A stretch of 64,000 bases of DNA from Peptoniphilus stercorisuis. GTDB taxonomy: Bacteria > Bacillota > Clostridia > Tissierellales > Peptoniphilaceae. The position numbers and the translations under genes were made by a program. Position 1 is the first letter of the stretch. Every line of letters begins with the position of its first letter. The stretch is taken from assembly GCF_017874395.1 (NCBI RefSeq), contig NZ_JAGGLJ010000003.1, forward strand, positions 86,349-150,348, in the 5' to 3' direction. This document shows positions 1-9,049 of the stretch, piece after piece. The notes under the pieces are model-generated. The model saw only the letters and a list, made by a program, of their open reading frames with translations. It was not told the DNA's origin and did not search any database.

Positions 1-2
1 CT

Positions 3-1715
3 GATAAATATAAAGTTCCAAGAATTGCGCACATTAACAAGATGGACGTAACTGGAGCAGATTTCTTTAGATCAGTTGATACTATAGATAATAAGTTAAA
101 GGGAAACCCAGTTCCAATTCAAGTTCCAATGGGAGCTGAAGATCAATTTATTGGAATGATTGACCTTGTAACAATGAAAGCTGAAATTTATAAAAATGAA
201 GATGGTACTGAAATTGAAATAACTGATGTACCTGATGAATATAAAGATTTAGCTGAAGAATACAGAGATAACCTAATTGAAAAAGCTGCTGATTTTGATG
301 AAGATCTAATGATGGCTTATCTTGAAGGAGAAGAAATCTCTGAAGAAATGCTTAAAAAAGCAATCAGAAAAGGAACTCTTGCAGTAAGAATGACTCCTGT
401 AACTTGTGGATCATCTTACAAAAACAAGGGAGTTCAATTATTATTAGATGCAATTATTGCATATCTTCCATCACCACTTGATATCCCACCAGTTAAGGGA
501 TCAGCAATTGGATCAGAAGATGAAGATCTAATAAGAAAAGCAGATGATAAAGAACCACTTTCTGCACTAGCATTTAAAATAGTTACTGACCCATTCGTAG
601 GTAAGCTTGCTTACTTCAGAGTGTACTCAGGAACTTTAAAAGCAGGATCATATGTTCTTAACTCATCAAAAGGAAAAAGAGAAAGAGTTGGACGTATTCT
701 TTTAATGCATGCTAATAAGCGTGAAGAAGTTGAAGAAGTTTACGCAGGAGAAATTGCAGCTGCAGTAGGTCTTAAAGACACAGGAACTGGAGATACTCTA
801 TGTGACGAGAAAGATTCAATCATTCTTGAAAAAATGGAGTTCCCAGAACCAGTAATCTCAGTAGCAATTGAACCAAAAACTAAGGCATCTCAAGACAAGA
901 TGTCAGTTGCACTTCAAAAACTTGCTGAAGAAGATCCAACATTCAAAACACATACAGATGAAGAAACAGGACAAACAATAATCTCAGGAATGGGAGAACT
1001 TCACCTTGATATTATCGTAGATAGAATGCTACGTGAATTCAAAGTAGAAGCTAATGTTGGAGCTCCTCAAGTTTCTTATAGAGAGTCCATTACTAAACCA
1101 TCTGAAGGTGAAGGTAAATACGTTCGTCAATCTGGTGGACGTGGACAATATGGACATGCTAAAATCAAAATGGAACCACTTGAACCAGGTAGCGGAATTC
1201 AATTCGTTAATGCTATTGTAGGTGGAGCAATTCCTAAAGACTATATTAACTCAGTACAACAAGGTATTGAAGAAGCTCTTCAAACTGGTATCCTTGGTGG
1301 ATATGAAGTACTTGATGTTAAAGTAACTCTTTATGATGGATCTTACCATGAAGTTGACTCTTCAGAGATGGCATTCAAAATTGCTGGATCAATGGCAGTT
1401 AGAGATGCACTTAATAAAGGTGGTCCAGTATTATTAGAACCAATTATGAAAGTTGAAGTTGTTACTCCTGAAGAATACATGGGAGATGTAATTGGTGACA
1501 TTAACTCAAGACGTGGTAGAATGGAAGGTATGGAACTTGTAAGTGGAGCACAACATGTTATTTCATATGTGCCTCTAGCTGAAATGTTCGGATATGCAAC
1601 ATCACTACGTTCAAATACTCAAGGTAGAGCTCAACACTCAATGCAATTTGACCACTACGAAGCAGTGCCAAAAAGTGTTGCAGAAGAAGTGCTTGGCGAT
1701 AAAAAAGACAATTAA
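3..1715 (+). CDS. fusA: Elongation factor G, 5'-truncated by the window edge
   Basis: Translational GTPase that drives ribosomal translocation. The frame is open from base 3, ahead of the first ATG at 42, so the gene starts outside the window. About 570 residues are visible of roughly 690 usual; the P-loop, switch I and DxxG parts of the G domain are missing. The fragment opens just before the G4 motif NKMD (visible residues 12-15) and runs through domains II to V, including the conserved [11 protein letters not shown] stretch of domain IV. The stop lies 22 bp before tuf, the classic str-operon order; rpsL and rpsG would be expected just upstream. Nothing odd in the visible part. Identification is secure. 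Confidence 0.97.
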   Translation, partial: DKYKVPRIAHINKMDVTGADFFRSVDTIDNKLKGNPVPIQVPMGAEDQFIGMIDLVTMKAEIYKNEDGTEIEITDVPDEYKDLAEEYRDNLIEKAADFDEDLMMAYLEGEEISEEMLKKAIRKGTLAVRMTPVTCGSSYKNKGVQLLLDAIIAYLPSPLDIPPVKGSAIGSEDEDLIRKADDKEPLSALAFKIVTDPFVGKLAYFRVYSGTLKAGSYVLNSSKGKRERVGRILLMHANKREEVEEVYAGEIAAAVGLKDTGTGDTLCDEKDSIILEKMEFPEPVISVAIEPKTKASQDKMSVALQKLAEEDPTFKTHTDEETGQTIISGMGELHLDIIVDRMLREFKVEANVGAPQVSYRESITKPSEGEGKYVRQSGGRGQYGHAKIKMEPLEPGSGIQFVNAIVGGAIPKDYINSVQQGIEEALQTGILGGYEVLDVKVTLYDGSYHEVDSSEMAFKIAGSMAVRDALNKGGPVLLEPIMKVEVVTPEEYMGDVIGDINSRRGRMEGMELVSGAQHVISYVPLAEMFGYATSLRSNTQGRAQHSMQFDHYEAVPKSVAEEVLGDKKDN

Positions 1716-1737
1716 TCTTTAAGGGAGGCTTAATAAA

Positions 1738-2931
1738 ATGGCAAAAGCAAAATTTGAAAGAACTAAACCACATGTTAACATTGGAACAATTGGTCACGTT
1801 GACCACGGTAAAACTACTCTTACAGCTGCTATAACTCTTGTAATGAACAAAAGATATGGTGGAGGAGAATTCGTAGATTACTCTAATATTGACAAAGCAC
1901 CAGAAGAAAGAGAAAGAGGAATCACTATTTCTACTTCTCACGTTGAGTATGAAACTCCTAACAGACATTATGCTCACGTTGACTGTCCAGGCCATGCTGA
2001 CTACGTTAAAAACATGATCACAGGAGCAGCTCAAATGGACGGAGCTATTCTTGTAGTATCAGCTGCAGATGGACCAATGCCACAAACAAGAGAACATATC
2101 CTACTTGCAAGACAAGTTGGTGTTCCAAAAATCGTAGTATTCCTAAACAAACAAGACCAAGTTGATGATGATGAACTTATCGAACTTGTTGAAATGGAAG
2201 TTAGAGACCTACTTTCAGAATACGACTTTGATGGAGATAACACTCCTATCGTTGTAGGTTCAGCTCTTAAAGCTCTTGAAGATCCAGATGGAGAATGGGG
2301 AGATAAAGTAGCTCAACTTATGGAAGAAGTAGATGCTTATATTCCAGAACCAATCAGAGATACAGAACATCCATTCCTAATGCCAGTAGAAGATATCTTC
2401 TCAATCACAGGAAGAGGAACTGTTGCAACTGGTAGAGTTGAAAGAGGAGTAGTAAAAATTGGAGACAATGTTGAACTAGTTGGACTTACTGAAGAAGTTA
2501 GAACAGTTGTTGTAACTGGAGTTGAAATGTTCAGAAAACAACTTGACCAAGCTCAAGCTGGAGATAACATTGGAGCTCTTTTAAGAGGTGTTCAAAGAGA
2601 AGAAATCGAAAGAGGACAAGTTCTTGCAGCACCAGGATCAATTAAAACTCACTCAGCTTTCGAAGCAGAAGTTTATGTTCTAAGTAAAGAAGAAGGTGGA
2701 CGTCATACTCCATTCTTTAACGGATATAGACCACAATTCTATTTCAGAACTACTGATGTAACTGGAGATATCCAATTACCAGATGGTATGGAAATGGTAA
2801 TGCCTGGAGACAATGCTACTTTCAAAGTAGATTTAATTACACCTATCGCTATGGATGAAGGACTTAGATTCTCAATTAGAGAAGGTGGAAGAACTGTAGC
2901 TTCAGGAGTTGTTTCAAAACTTATTGACTAA
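1738..2931 (+). CDS. tuf: Elongation factor Tu
   Basis: Delivers aminoacyl-tRNA to the ribosomal A site as a GTP ternary complex. At 397 residues it is full length. G1 GHVDHGKT is at residues 19-26, G3 DCPGH at 82-86 and G4 NKQD at 137-140; the third G4 position is variable in the family (Cys or Met elsewhere), so Gln is tolerable. Domains II and III follow intact, ending in the usual SGVVSKL-type tail. A strong Shine-Dalgarno GGGAGG sits before the ATG. It is the last gene of the str operon here and is followed at once by a terminator. rpsJ, often the next gene in Firmicutes, lies 21 kb away. Confidence 0.98.
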   Translation: MAKAKFERTKPHVNIGTIGHVDHGKTTLTAAITLVMNKRYGGGEFVDYSNIDKAPEERERGITISTSHVEYETPNRHYAHVDCPGHADYVKNMITGAAQMDGAILVVSAADGPMPQTREHILLARQVGVPKIVVFLNKQDQVDDDELIELVEMEVRDLLSEYDFDGDNTPIVVGSALKALEDPDGEWGDKVAQLMEEVDAYIPEPIRDTEHPFLMPVEDIFSITGRGTVATGRVERGVVKIGDNVELVGLTEEVRTVVVTGVEMFRKQLDQAQAGDNIGALLRGVQREEIERGQVLAAPGSIKTHSAFEAEVYVLSKEEGGRHTPFFNGYRPQFYFRTTDVTGDIQLPDGMEMVMPGDNATFKVDLITPIAMDEGLRFSIREGGRTVASGVVSKLID

Positions 2932-2957
2932 TTAATTTTAATTTAAATAAGAAATTT

Positions 2958-2986
2958 AAGAGGAGAGATAATCTCCTCTTTTTTTT
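2958..2986 (+). terminator. Rho-independent terminator after tuf
   Basis: Nine-bp stem AAGAGGAGA / TCTCCTCTT with a 5-nt loop, running straight into an eight-T run, 27 bp after the tuf stop. Confidence 0.93.
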
Positions 2987-3018
2987 ATGCAAAAATTTAA
3001 TAAAACTCTATTGTTAAC

Positions 3019-3047
3019 TTGACTTATGAGTATAGGTAAACTATAAT
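3019..3047 (+). promoter_or_regulatory. Promoter of bioY
   Basis: TTGACT (3019-3024), 17-bp spacer, TATAAT (3042-3047). Near-consensus sigma-A type, in the right place for the bioY gene at 3095. Confidence 0.85.
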
Positions 3048-3049
3048 TA

Positions 3050-3080
3050 ATGTAAACTCAAATAAATACATAGTTAACAA
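3050..3080 (+). promoter_or_regulatory. Candidate BirA (biotin repressor) operator
   Basis: Half-sites TGTAAAC (3051-3057) and GTTAACA (3073-3079) separated by 15 nt, placed over the expected transcription start just after the -10 box. The known BirA site is an inverted TTGTAAAC / GTTTACAA pair with a 14-16 nt gap, and the gene behind it is the biotin transporter bioY. A further TTGTTAAC lies just upstream of the -35 box at 3011-3018. The match is by eye, but position, spacing and target gene agree. Confidence 0.72.
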
Positions 3081-3094
3081 AAGGAGATTATAAA

Positions 3095-3628
3095 ATGAAG
3101 ACGAAAGATTTAGTTATTTGTTCATTATTTGCAGCAATAACAGTAATACTTGCTCAAATTTCAATACCATTTCCAGGAGGAGTGCCACTTACAATGCAGA
3201 CTCTTGCAGTATCTTTATGTGGAATAATTCTTGGATCTAAAAGAGGATTTATATCACAATGTATATATGTATTATTAGGAGCAATAGGACTTCCTGTATT
3301 TGCATCTTTTTCAGGAGGAGCTCAAATAATATTTGGACCAACAGGAGGCTTTATATTATCTTTTCCAATAATGGCTTATATAATAGGATTTATCTGTGAA
3401 AGAAGTGATAATAAAGCTTTAATAATATTCTCAATGATTCTTGGAAGTGTAGTTAATTATTTTATTGGAACAGTTCATTTTGTACTTATTACTAAAATGA
3501 CTATGCTTGAAGCTTTTCTTGTTTGTGTAGCACCATTTATAGTAACAGGACTTGTAAAGTCTTTAATTGCTGCAGTAATTGGAATTAGGCTTAAAAAGAA
3601 TATATCAATGCAAGGAGTATTAGAATAA
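3095..3628 (+). CDS. bioY: Biotin transporter BioY (ECF S component)
   Basis: Substrate-binding membrane subunit of an energy-coupling-factor biotin transporter; the ATPase and EcfT partners are not in this window. At 177 residues with about six membrane segments it has the usual BioY size. The typical N-terminal region (PFPGGVPLTMQTLAV, about residues 26-40) and the GPTGGFILSFP segment (about 84-94) are clear. The start follows Shine-Dalgarno AAGGAG. It overlaps the next gene by one base (TAATG), so the two are probably co-translated. A BirA-like operator sits on its promoter, so repression by biotin is likely. bioB is also in the window at 59568-60539, but without such a site. Confidence 0.94.
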   Translation: MKTKDLVICSLFAAITVILAQISIPFPGGVPLTMQTLAVSLCGIILGSKRGFISQCIYVLLGAIGLPVFASFSGGAQIIFGPTGGFILSFPIMAYIIGFICERSDNKALIIFSMILGSVVNYFIGTVHFVLITKMTMLEAFLVCVAPFIVTGLVKSLIAAVIGIRLKKNISMQGVLE

Positions 3629-4023
3629 TGAAACTAAGACCACATCATTTAATGTGCACACAGGGATATAGTGGAAAGGGATATAGTAAAGATTTTGTAG
3701 AAAATATGAATAATATTACAAATATTCTTAGAAATAATAAAGATGTAAAAATTAATTTAGTGTTTTTTACAGATGATATATGTATCTCTTGCCCTGAAAA
3801 GATAGAAGAAGATTTATGTAGTTCTAATAATAAAATCAAAAGTATTGATGAAAAAGTAGTTAGATATTTTAATCTTGAAGAAAAAGAATATAATTATAAG
3901 AAAATAGTTAAATACATAAAAGATAATATGACAGAGGAGATTATGGATGATATTTGCTCTACTTGTCAGTGGTATAATATGAGTAAATGTAAAGAAGTTA
4001 TGTGTAGTGATAGAAGCTTATAA
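3628..4023 (+). CDS. DUF1284 family cysteine-rich protein
   Basis: 131-residue cytoplasmic protein of the DUF1284 family, recognised by its opening LRPHHLMC and GKGYS segments. It carries eight cysteines: one near the N-terminus, CxxC followed by another Cys around residues 48-61, and CxxC...C...C near the C-terminus. That layout fits an iron-sulfur or zinc site, but the function is not established. It overlaps bioY by one base and shares its operon and terminator, so a link with biotin or Fe-S chemistry is conceivable but only contextual. Confidence 0.8.
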   Translation: MKLRPHHLMCTQGYSGKGYSKDFVENMNNITNILRNNKDVKINLVFFTDDICISCPEKIEEDLCSSNNKIKSIDEKVVRYFNLEEKEYNYKKIVKYIKDNMTEEIMDDICSTCQWYNMSKCKEVMCSDRSL

Positions 4024-4040
4024 AAGAGCTTCTTTTTTTT
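4012..4040 (+). terminator. Terminator overlapping the end of the DUF1284 gene
   Basis: Stem AGAAGCT / AGCTTCT with an 8-nt loop and an eight-T tail. The 5' arm lies in the last codons of the gene. Confidence 0.88.
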
Positions 4041-4086
4041 ATATATTTTTCTTTAAATTATGATAAACTATAATTAGGTGATGAAA

Positions 4087-4530
4087 ATGGAATTTATAAA
4101 AAAATACAAATATAGCTTAATAGTAATATTATTATTAATTGTTTTTGGTAGATTCTTTTTTAATAAAAGTATGCCAATAGATAATTTAGTAAATAGTGTA
4201 GAATCAAATTCTGTAATACTTAAATATGACAAACATGATGATAGCAAAATAATGACAATAGATAATGAAGAAGATATGAATAAGTTAAGAGAAATTTTAT
4301 ATGGTACAAAAATTAAAAAAATAGGTAGAAAGTCCTATGTACAAGATAGGGATAATAAAGCTTTTACACTTGATTTTGAAGATGATTTAGTACTTGCCTT
4401 TAGAGATGGTAAAAATGTAGATATTACCACTAAGGAAAATGGAGAAATACTCACTAGAAGTTATAGAGTATTAAGTGGACTTAAAAAAGATGAAATATTT
4501 AAATTATTTGAAGAAAGTACATCTAAATAA
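4087..4530 (+). CDS. Small membrane-anchored protein of unknown function
   Basis: I do not recognise this family. About 147 residues: a short basic N-terminus (EFIKKYKYS), one strongly hydrophobic segment at about residues 9-25, then a soluble, charged extracytoplasmic domain of about 115 residues without cysteines. The start is placed at the ATG at 4087 because AGGTGA lies 5 nt before it; the upstream GTG (4078) and ATG (4081) fall inside that Shine-Dalgarno site. The gene stands alone between two terminators. Confidence 0.72.
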   Translation: MEFIKKYKYSLIVILLLIVFGRFFFNKSMPIDNLVNSVESNSVILKYDKHDDSKIMTIDNEEDMNKLREILYGTKIKKIGRKSYVQDRDNKAFTLDFEDDLVLAFRDGKNVDITTKENGEILTRSYRVLSGLKKDEIFKLFEESTSK

Positions 4531-4543
4531 GATGTGCTTTTTT
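4515..4543 (+). terminator. Terminator after the membrane-anchored protein
   Basis: Stem AAGTACATC / GATGTGCTT (one T-G pair), 7-nt loop, followed by T6. The 5' arm lies in the last codons. Confidence 0.85.
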
Positions 4544-4588
4544 AAATTTAAAAGATTCTCTATGATATAATAAATTTCAGGAGGAAGT

Positions 4589-5968
4589 ATGAAAAGATAT
4601 ATATATAAGTCAGTAGAAAATATGAAGGACAAAACTGTATTTTCAATGCCAGGGCATAAATCAAAGGATGTATTTGATTTTGATTATAAATTTGATATAA
4701 CTGAAGTTATGGGCGTAGATAATTTACTTGATCCTCAAGCTTGTATTTTAGATTCGGAAAAAGAAGTTGCAAAAATCTTTGGAGTGAAAGAATCTTTTTA
4801 TATGGTAAATGGCTCGACAGGAGCTCTTCACATTGCTATTGCAACTGCAACTAAACCAGGTGATGAAATCTTAATTCAAAGAAATTCACATAAATCTATT
4901 TATAATGCTCTTGTAATAAATGATTTAAAGCCTCATTATATAAATGCAAATTATAATGAAAAATTTAATTTGTTTACGGGTATAAATACAGATGAATTAG
5001 ATAAAAAATTAAGCGAAAATAAAAATATTAAAGTAGTTGTACTTACAAGTCCAAATTATTTTGGTATTTGTTTAAATTTAAAGGAAATCTCAAAGGTTAT
5101 AAAAAAACACAATGGGATTTTAATAGTTGATGAAGCTCATGGAAGTCATATTAATTTTACTGATAAAAGGGAGTATTCGGCAGTTAATTATGCTGATTTT
5201 ATAGTTCATTCTACACATAAGACTATGCCAAGTCTTACTCAATCGGCAATACTTCATCTAAATAGTGACAAATTTACAAGAGAAGATGTTTTAAAGAGAA
5301 TAAATTTATTACTTACTACATCTCCTTCTTATTTACTTACTCAGTCATCAGAGTTTGGAGTAGATTATATGCAAAAGTATGGAAGTGATATTTTAAAGAG
5401 AAATGAAGAGTATATATTTGATCTTAAAGAATCTCTAAAAAACAAAATTGATTTTTTTAATGGTGATGACAATGATGATTCTTTTTCTTATTATGATCCT
5501 ACTAAGATACTATTTAGAATACCCTCATTAAGTGGTTTTGAGATTGTGAAAAGCTTATTTTTACGATATAATATAAGACTAGAAATGGGTGATTTATACT
5601 ATGGCCTTGCTCTTAGTACTATATGTGATGAAAAGAGCGATTTTGAAAAATTAAAAGAGGCTTTAGAAGATATATCAAAAATTTCTAGCAAAGAGGAAAT
5701 TAAAATAAATAGAATTAATATTATAGAACCTGAAATTGTATATTCTCCAAGAGATGCTTTTTATATGAATAGTGAAAGTGTTGATTTGAATATGTCACAG
5801 GGAAGAGTTTCAAGTTCAATAATAGCTGCATATCCACCAGGAGTGCCTATTGTTTCCTTTGGAGAGAGAATTACAAAAGATATTATAAATGAAATAAATA
5901 TATATTTAAAAAGTGGCATAGAAGTCATAGGAATAGATAGAGGAAGGGTTGAGGTTATTTTAGAATGA
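4589..5968 (+). CDS. Orn/Lys/Arg decarboxylase family protein (YaaO-like)
   Basis: PLP-dependent fold-type I amino-acid decarboxylase of 459 residues, the shorter group without the N-terminal receiver-like wing, similar in size to B. subtilis YaaO/SpeA. Visible hallmarks are SMPGHK near residue 20, VNGSTGALH near 75, DEAHGSH near 185 and the PLP-binding lysine K211 in STHKT. Substrate (arginine, lysine or ornithine) cannot be decided from sequence. It heads a tightly packed string with tmk (4-nt overlap ATGA), the same yaaO-tmk order as in B. subtilis, which supports the family call. Shine-Dalgarno AGGAGG precedes the ATG. Confidence 0.88.
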   Translation: MKRYIYKSVENMKDKTVFSMPGHKSKDVFDFDYKFDITEVMGVDNLLDPQACILDSEKEVAKIFGVKESFYMVNGSTGALHIAIATATKPGDEILIQRNSHKSIYNALVINDLKPHYINANYNEKFNLFTGINTDELDKKLSENKNIKVVVLTSPNYFGICLNLKEISKVIKKHNGILIVDEAHGSHINFTDKREYSAVNYADFIVHSTHKTMPSLTQSAILHLNSDKFTREDVLKRINLLLTTSPSYLLTQSSEFGVDYMQKYGSDILKRNEEYIFDLKESLKNKIDFFNGDDNDDSFSYYDPTKILFRIPSLSGFEIVKSLFLRYNIRLEMGDLYYGLALSTICDEKSDFEKLKEALEDISKISSKEEIKINRINIIEPEIVYSPRDAFYMNSESVDLNMSQGRVSSSIIAAYPPGVPIVSFGERITKDIINEINIYLKSGIEVIGIDRGRVEVILE

Positions 5969-6582
5969 AGGGAATTTTTATAACATTTGAAGGTCCAGAT
6001 GGTTGTGGTAAAAGTACTATTTCTAATTTGGTATATGAAAATTTAAAAGATAAGTATGAAATAGTAAAAACAAGAGAGCCAGGTGGAACGGAAATATCAG
6101 AAAAAATTAGAGATTTAATATTAGATGTTAATAATTCTTCTATGACTGATAGAACTGAAGCCTTACTTTATGCAGCATCAAGAGCACAACATGTTGAGGA
6201 GAAAATTATTCCTGCCATAAATAGTGGTAAGGTTGTTATATGTGAAAGATTTGTACTTTCATCTATTGCATATCAAGGATATGGACGTGGTCTTGGAGAA
6301 AAAGACATAAGAATGATTAATGATTTTGCTACTTCTGGATTAAAACCAGATATTACTTTTTTATTTGATATGAAGGGAAATTCTTCAGTAGAAAGAAAAA
6401 TTGAACTTGGTGGAGATAGACTTGAAATATCAGGAAGTGAATTTCATAAAAGAGTAAATAAAGCGTATGAAGATTTATCTAAAAAAGATGATTATTATAT
6501 AATTGATGCAACAAAAAGCATAGATGAAGTTCTTGAAAGCTGTCTTAATATTTTAAAAGCAAAGCTTGGAGGTATAAAATGA
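5965..6582 (+). CDS. tmk: Thymidylate kinase
   Basis: Phosphorylates dTMP to dTDP in DNA-precursor synthesis. At 205 residues it is full length. The P-loop GPDGCGKST is at residues 10-18, the TREPGG motif near 37 and the DR(X)LSS-like region ERFVLSSIAYQGYGRG near 92-107; the lid carries GGDRLE. Start overlaps the preceding stop (ATGA), and its own stop overlaps the next start, so the string is translationally coupled. Confidence 0.96.
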   Translation: MKGIFITFEGPDGCGKSTISNLVYENLKDKYEIVKTREPGGTEISEKIRDLILDVNNSSMTDRTEALLYAASRAQHVEEKIIPAINSGKVVICERFVLSSIAYQGYGRGLGEKDIRMINDFATSGLKPDITFLFDMKGNSSVERKIELGGDRLEISGSEFHKRVNKAYEDLSKKDDYYIIDATKSIDEVLESCLNILKAKLGGIK

Positions 6583-6905
6583 AACTTGTTATATCTATAG
6601 TGCAAGATGTTGATGCAGACACTCTTGTTGAAGAAATCATAGATAAAAATTTTAGAGTTACAAAAATGAGTACTACTGGAGGCTTTTTAAAAAGCGGTAA
6701 TACTACATTATTAATAGGTGTAGAAGATGATAGAATTGATGAGCTTTTAGAAATAATAGACGATAATTGTAAAACTCGTGAAGTTACAAAGACTATTCAA
6801 ACTATTAATATTCCAGGACAGGCAATGATCCCTGTACCAATTCAAGTTAAAATTGGTGGGGCAACAGTTTTTGTGTTGAATGTAGAAGAGTTCAAGAGAT
6901 ATTAA
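6579..6905 (+). CDS. darA: Cyclic-di-AMP receptor DarA/PstA (YaaQ family), copy 1
   Basis: PII-like cytoplasmic protein that binds cyclic-di-AMP. At 108 residues it has the usual length and pattern: MKLVISIVQD start, TGGFLKSGNTTLLIG loop at about residues 33-47, VTKTIQTI before the flexible loop and VGGATVFVLNVEEF-like ending. It overlaps tmk by four bases, as darA does in B. subtilis. The downstream partner protein of DarA is not known in general. A second, shorter paralogue follows directly. Confidence 0.92.
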   Translation: MKLVISIVQDVDADTLVEEIIDKNFRVTKMSTTGGFLKSGNTTLLIGVEDDRIDELLEIIDDNCKTREVTKTIQTINIPGQAMIPVPIQVKIGGATVFVLNVEEFKRY

Positions 6906-6921
6906 GGTATAGGTGATTAAT

Positions 6922-7206
6922 ATGAAAATGATTATAGCAATAGTACAAGATAAATTTATAGATGAACTTATTGATACTTTTTTAGATGAGGATATTCATG
7001 TAACTAAGGTTTCTTCATCAGGTGGATTTTTCAAAAGTGGAAACTCTACACTAATGATTGGTGCAGAAGAGGAAGAACTTGATAATATAGATAAAATCTT
7101 TAGAAAAGTTACAAAGGCAGAAGTTACAAAAACAGATAAAGGTGAATTTGAAATTTCTGGAGCTACAATATTTGTAATAGATGTAGAAAAGAGTATGAGA
7201 ATTTAA
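6922..7206 (+). CDS. Cyclic-di-AMP receptor DarA/PstA family, shortened copy 2
   Basis: Paralogue of the gene just upstream. The start is set at the ATG at 6922, 5 nt after AGGTGA, giving 94 residues; the GTG at 6913 lies inside the Shine-Dalgarno site. It keeps MKMIIAIVQD, SGGFFKSGNSTLMIG and the SGATIFVIDVEK end, but lacks about 14 residues of the mobile loop between the VTK segment and the last strand. That loop closes over the ligand in DarA structures, so affinity or partner may differ. It occupies the slot held by yaaR in B. subtilis. Its stop overlaps the holB start. Confidence 0.86.
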   Translation: MKMIIAIVQDKFIDELIDTFLDEDIHVTKVSSSGGFFKSGNSTLMIGAEEEELDNIDKIFRKVTKAEVTKTDKGEFEISGATIFVIDVEKSMRI

Positions 7207-8159
7207 TGCTTGTTGATTTTGTAGGAAATGAAGAATCAATAAAAGAACTTGAGAAAAATCTAGAAAATAAGGACTTATCTCATGCTTATTTGTTTTTGGG
7301 AAATGAGGGAGTTGGAAAGTTTACTGTTGCAAAGGCACTTGCTAAGCGAATTCTTTGTGATGAAAACGAGTCCTATTACTGTGAAATTGCCGATGATTTT
7401 TATCATCCAGATCTTAAAATATTAAGAGCGGACAAATCTATAAAAAAAGCTGAAATAGATGAACTTGTGGCAGATTCCTTTAAAAAGCCCTTTGCATCAA
7501 AATATAAAGTATTTATAATAGATGGATTTGAAGATGTAACTGTAAGTGGTCAAAATGCACTTTTAAAAACTTTAGAAGAACCAGAGGACTATTTAAAAAT
7601 AATACTTACATCAAAAAACTCAAAAAAAATATTACCGACTATTTTATCAAGAACAAGAATTATAAAATTTAATAATATTATGGAAGATGATGTTATAAAG
7701 TTCTTAATAGAAAAAGAAAATATAGGAATAGACAATGCCACTCTTTTTGCAAAATTATCAAGTGGCTCTGTAAATAGAGCCCTAAACTATGCAAAAAATC
7801 CTAAGTATTTAAGTTTAAGAGAGCAAGCTATTTCAATATTTGATAGACTTTTAAATAAAACTACATCATCTCCTTTTAGAGAGTTTAGTTTTTTTAATGA
7901 AAATAAAGAATATCTCAATGAAATTTTTAATATATATTTACTTTTTTTAAGAGATATTGCAATAATTGATTTAGGACTTAATGAAAATAATATTATGAAT
8001 ATAGATAAATTAACTATGCTTAAAAAACAGAATATTACTGCCCAAAAGGCAACTATGATTTCTGATGAAATTATAAAAACTATTGAGCTTTTAGAAAAAA
8101 ACACAAACTTTGAGCTTACAATAGAACAGTTGCTTATAAATATAGGGGGAATGAAATGA
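7206..8159 (+). CDS. holB: DNA polymerase III delta' subunit
   Basis: Clamp-loader subunit, 317 residues. The Walker A-like GNEGVGKFT is at residues 32-40; the ALLKTLEEP motif and SRTRIIKF (an SRC-like segment) follow in the AAA+ core, then a helical collar domain. The zinc-binding module normally made of four cysteines is reduced to two (about residues 51 and 60), which is not rare in Firmicutes. Gene order between darA and ricT matches B. subtilis. Start overlaps the preceding stop and its stop overlaps the next start. Confidence 0.92.
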   Translation: MLVDFVGNEESIKELEKNLENKDLSHAYLFLGNEGVGKFTVAKALAKRILCDENESYYCEIADDFYHPDLKILRADKSIKKAEIDELVADSFKKPFASKYKVFIIDGFEDVTVSGQNALLKTLEEPEDYLKIILTSKNSKKILPTILSRTRIIKFNNIMEDDVIKFLIEKENIGIDNATLFAKLSSGSVNRALNYAKNPKYLSLREQAISIFDRLLNKTTSSPFREFSFFNENKEYLNEIFNIYLLFLRDIAIIDLGLNENNIMNIDKLTMLKKQNITAQKATMISDEIIKTIELLEKNTNFELTIEQLLINIGGMK

Positions 8160-9046
8160 TAGATGTAGTAGGCGTTAGATTTAAAAAAACAGGAAAAATT
8201 TATTACTTTGATCCTAAAGAATCAGGAGCAAAGGTAAATGATGATGTCATAGTAGAAACTATAAGAGGACTTGAATTTGGAACTGTTGTAATAGAAAAAT
8301 CCTTAGATGATTTAGATTTAAATTCAGAACTTAAACCTGTTATTAGAATAGCAACTATAGAAGATCAAACAACTAATATAGATAATAGAAATAAAGCTAA
8401 AGAAGCTCTTATTATATGTGATCAAAAAGTAGCAGAACATAATTTGAATATGAAGCTTATAAATTCTGAGTACACTTTTGATAATAGTAAACTTCTTTTT
8501 TATTTTACAGCAGAAGGTAGAATTGACTTTAGAGAACTTGTAAGAGACTTAGCTTCAATATTTAAAACTAGAATAGAACTTAGACAAATTGGAGTAAGAG
8601 ACGAAGCAAAGACAATTGGTGGACTTGGTTGTTGCGGTAGGGCAACTTGTTGTAGTTCCTTTTTATCAGAATTTACACCAGTATCAATAAAAATGGCAAA
8701 GGATCAAGGACTTTCATTAAATCCAACTAAGATTTCTGGAATTTGTGGAAGACTTATGTGTTGCTTAAAATATGAGCAAGAAGGATATGAATGTATTCTT
8801 AAGAAAATGCCAAGAGTTGGTGAAATTGTAGATATAGAAGGTAAAAAGGGAACAGTAGTAGATTCTTATACTATTCAAGAACTTGTTAAGATAAAATTCA
8901 CAAACAAAGATGAAGTAAGTTATGAATTTTATGAAATAGATGAAATTAAAAGAACAAGAAAGATAGATGAAAGCTATGAAGTCACAAGGTCTCACTATGA
9001 AGAAGAAATAAGACCTGAAGAGTTAAAAGAACTTGAAAGGGAGTGA
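8156..9046 (+). CDS. ricT: PSP1-domain Fe-S protein RicT (YaaT)
   Basis: Homologue of B. subtilis RicT/YaaT, part of the RicAFT complex that binds [4Fe-4S] clusters and affects RNase Y-dependent RNA processing. 296 residues with the PSP1 signature GCCGRATCC (Cys 159, 160, 165, 166) and GICGRLMCC (Cys 197, 202, 203), then a KOW-like barrel and a charged tail. It overlaps holB by four bases (ATGA). A terminator starts six bases after its stop. RicA and RicF are not in the window. Confidence 0.92.
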   Translation: MIDVVGVRFKKTGKIYYFDPKESGAKVNDDVIVETIRGLEFGTVVIEKSLDDLDLNSELKPVIRIATIEDQTTNIDNRNKAKEALIICDQKVAEHNLNMKLINSEYTFDNSKLLFYFTAEGRIDFRELVRDLASIFKTRIELRQIGVRDEAKTIGGLGCCGRATCCSSFLSEFTPVSIKMAKDQGLSLNPTKISGICGRLMCCLKYEQEGYECILKKMPRVGEIVDIEGKKGTVVDSYTIQELVKIKFTNKDEVSYEFYEIDEIKRTRKIDESYEVTRSHYEEEIRPEELKELERE

Positions 9047-9049
9047 TTG

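Noticed and set aside
1558..2034. Minus-strand open frame of 158 codons across the fusA/tuf junction
   Set aside because: Antisense to two certain genes, Ser/Cys/Phe-rich in the manner of a shadow frame, no ribosome-binding site.
3628..4023. DUF1284 gene as a biotin biosynthesis enzyme
   Set aside because: Only operon position supports it; no catalytic motif of any bio enzyme is visible.
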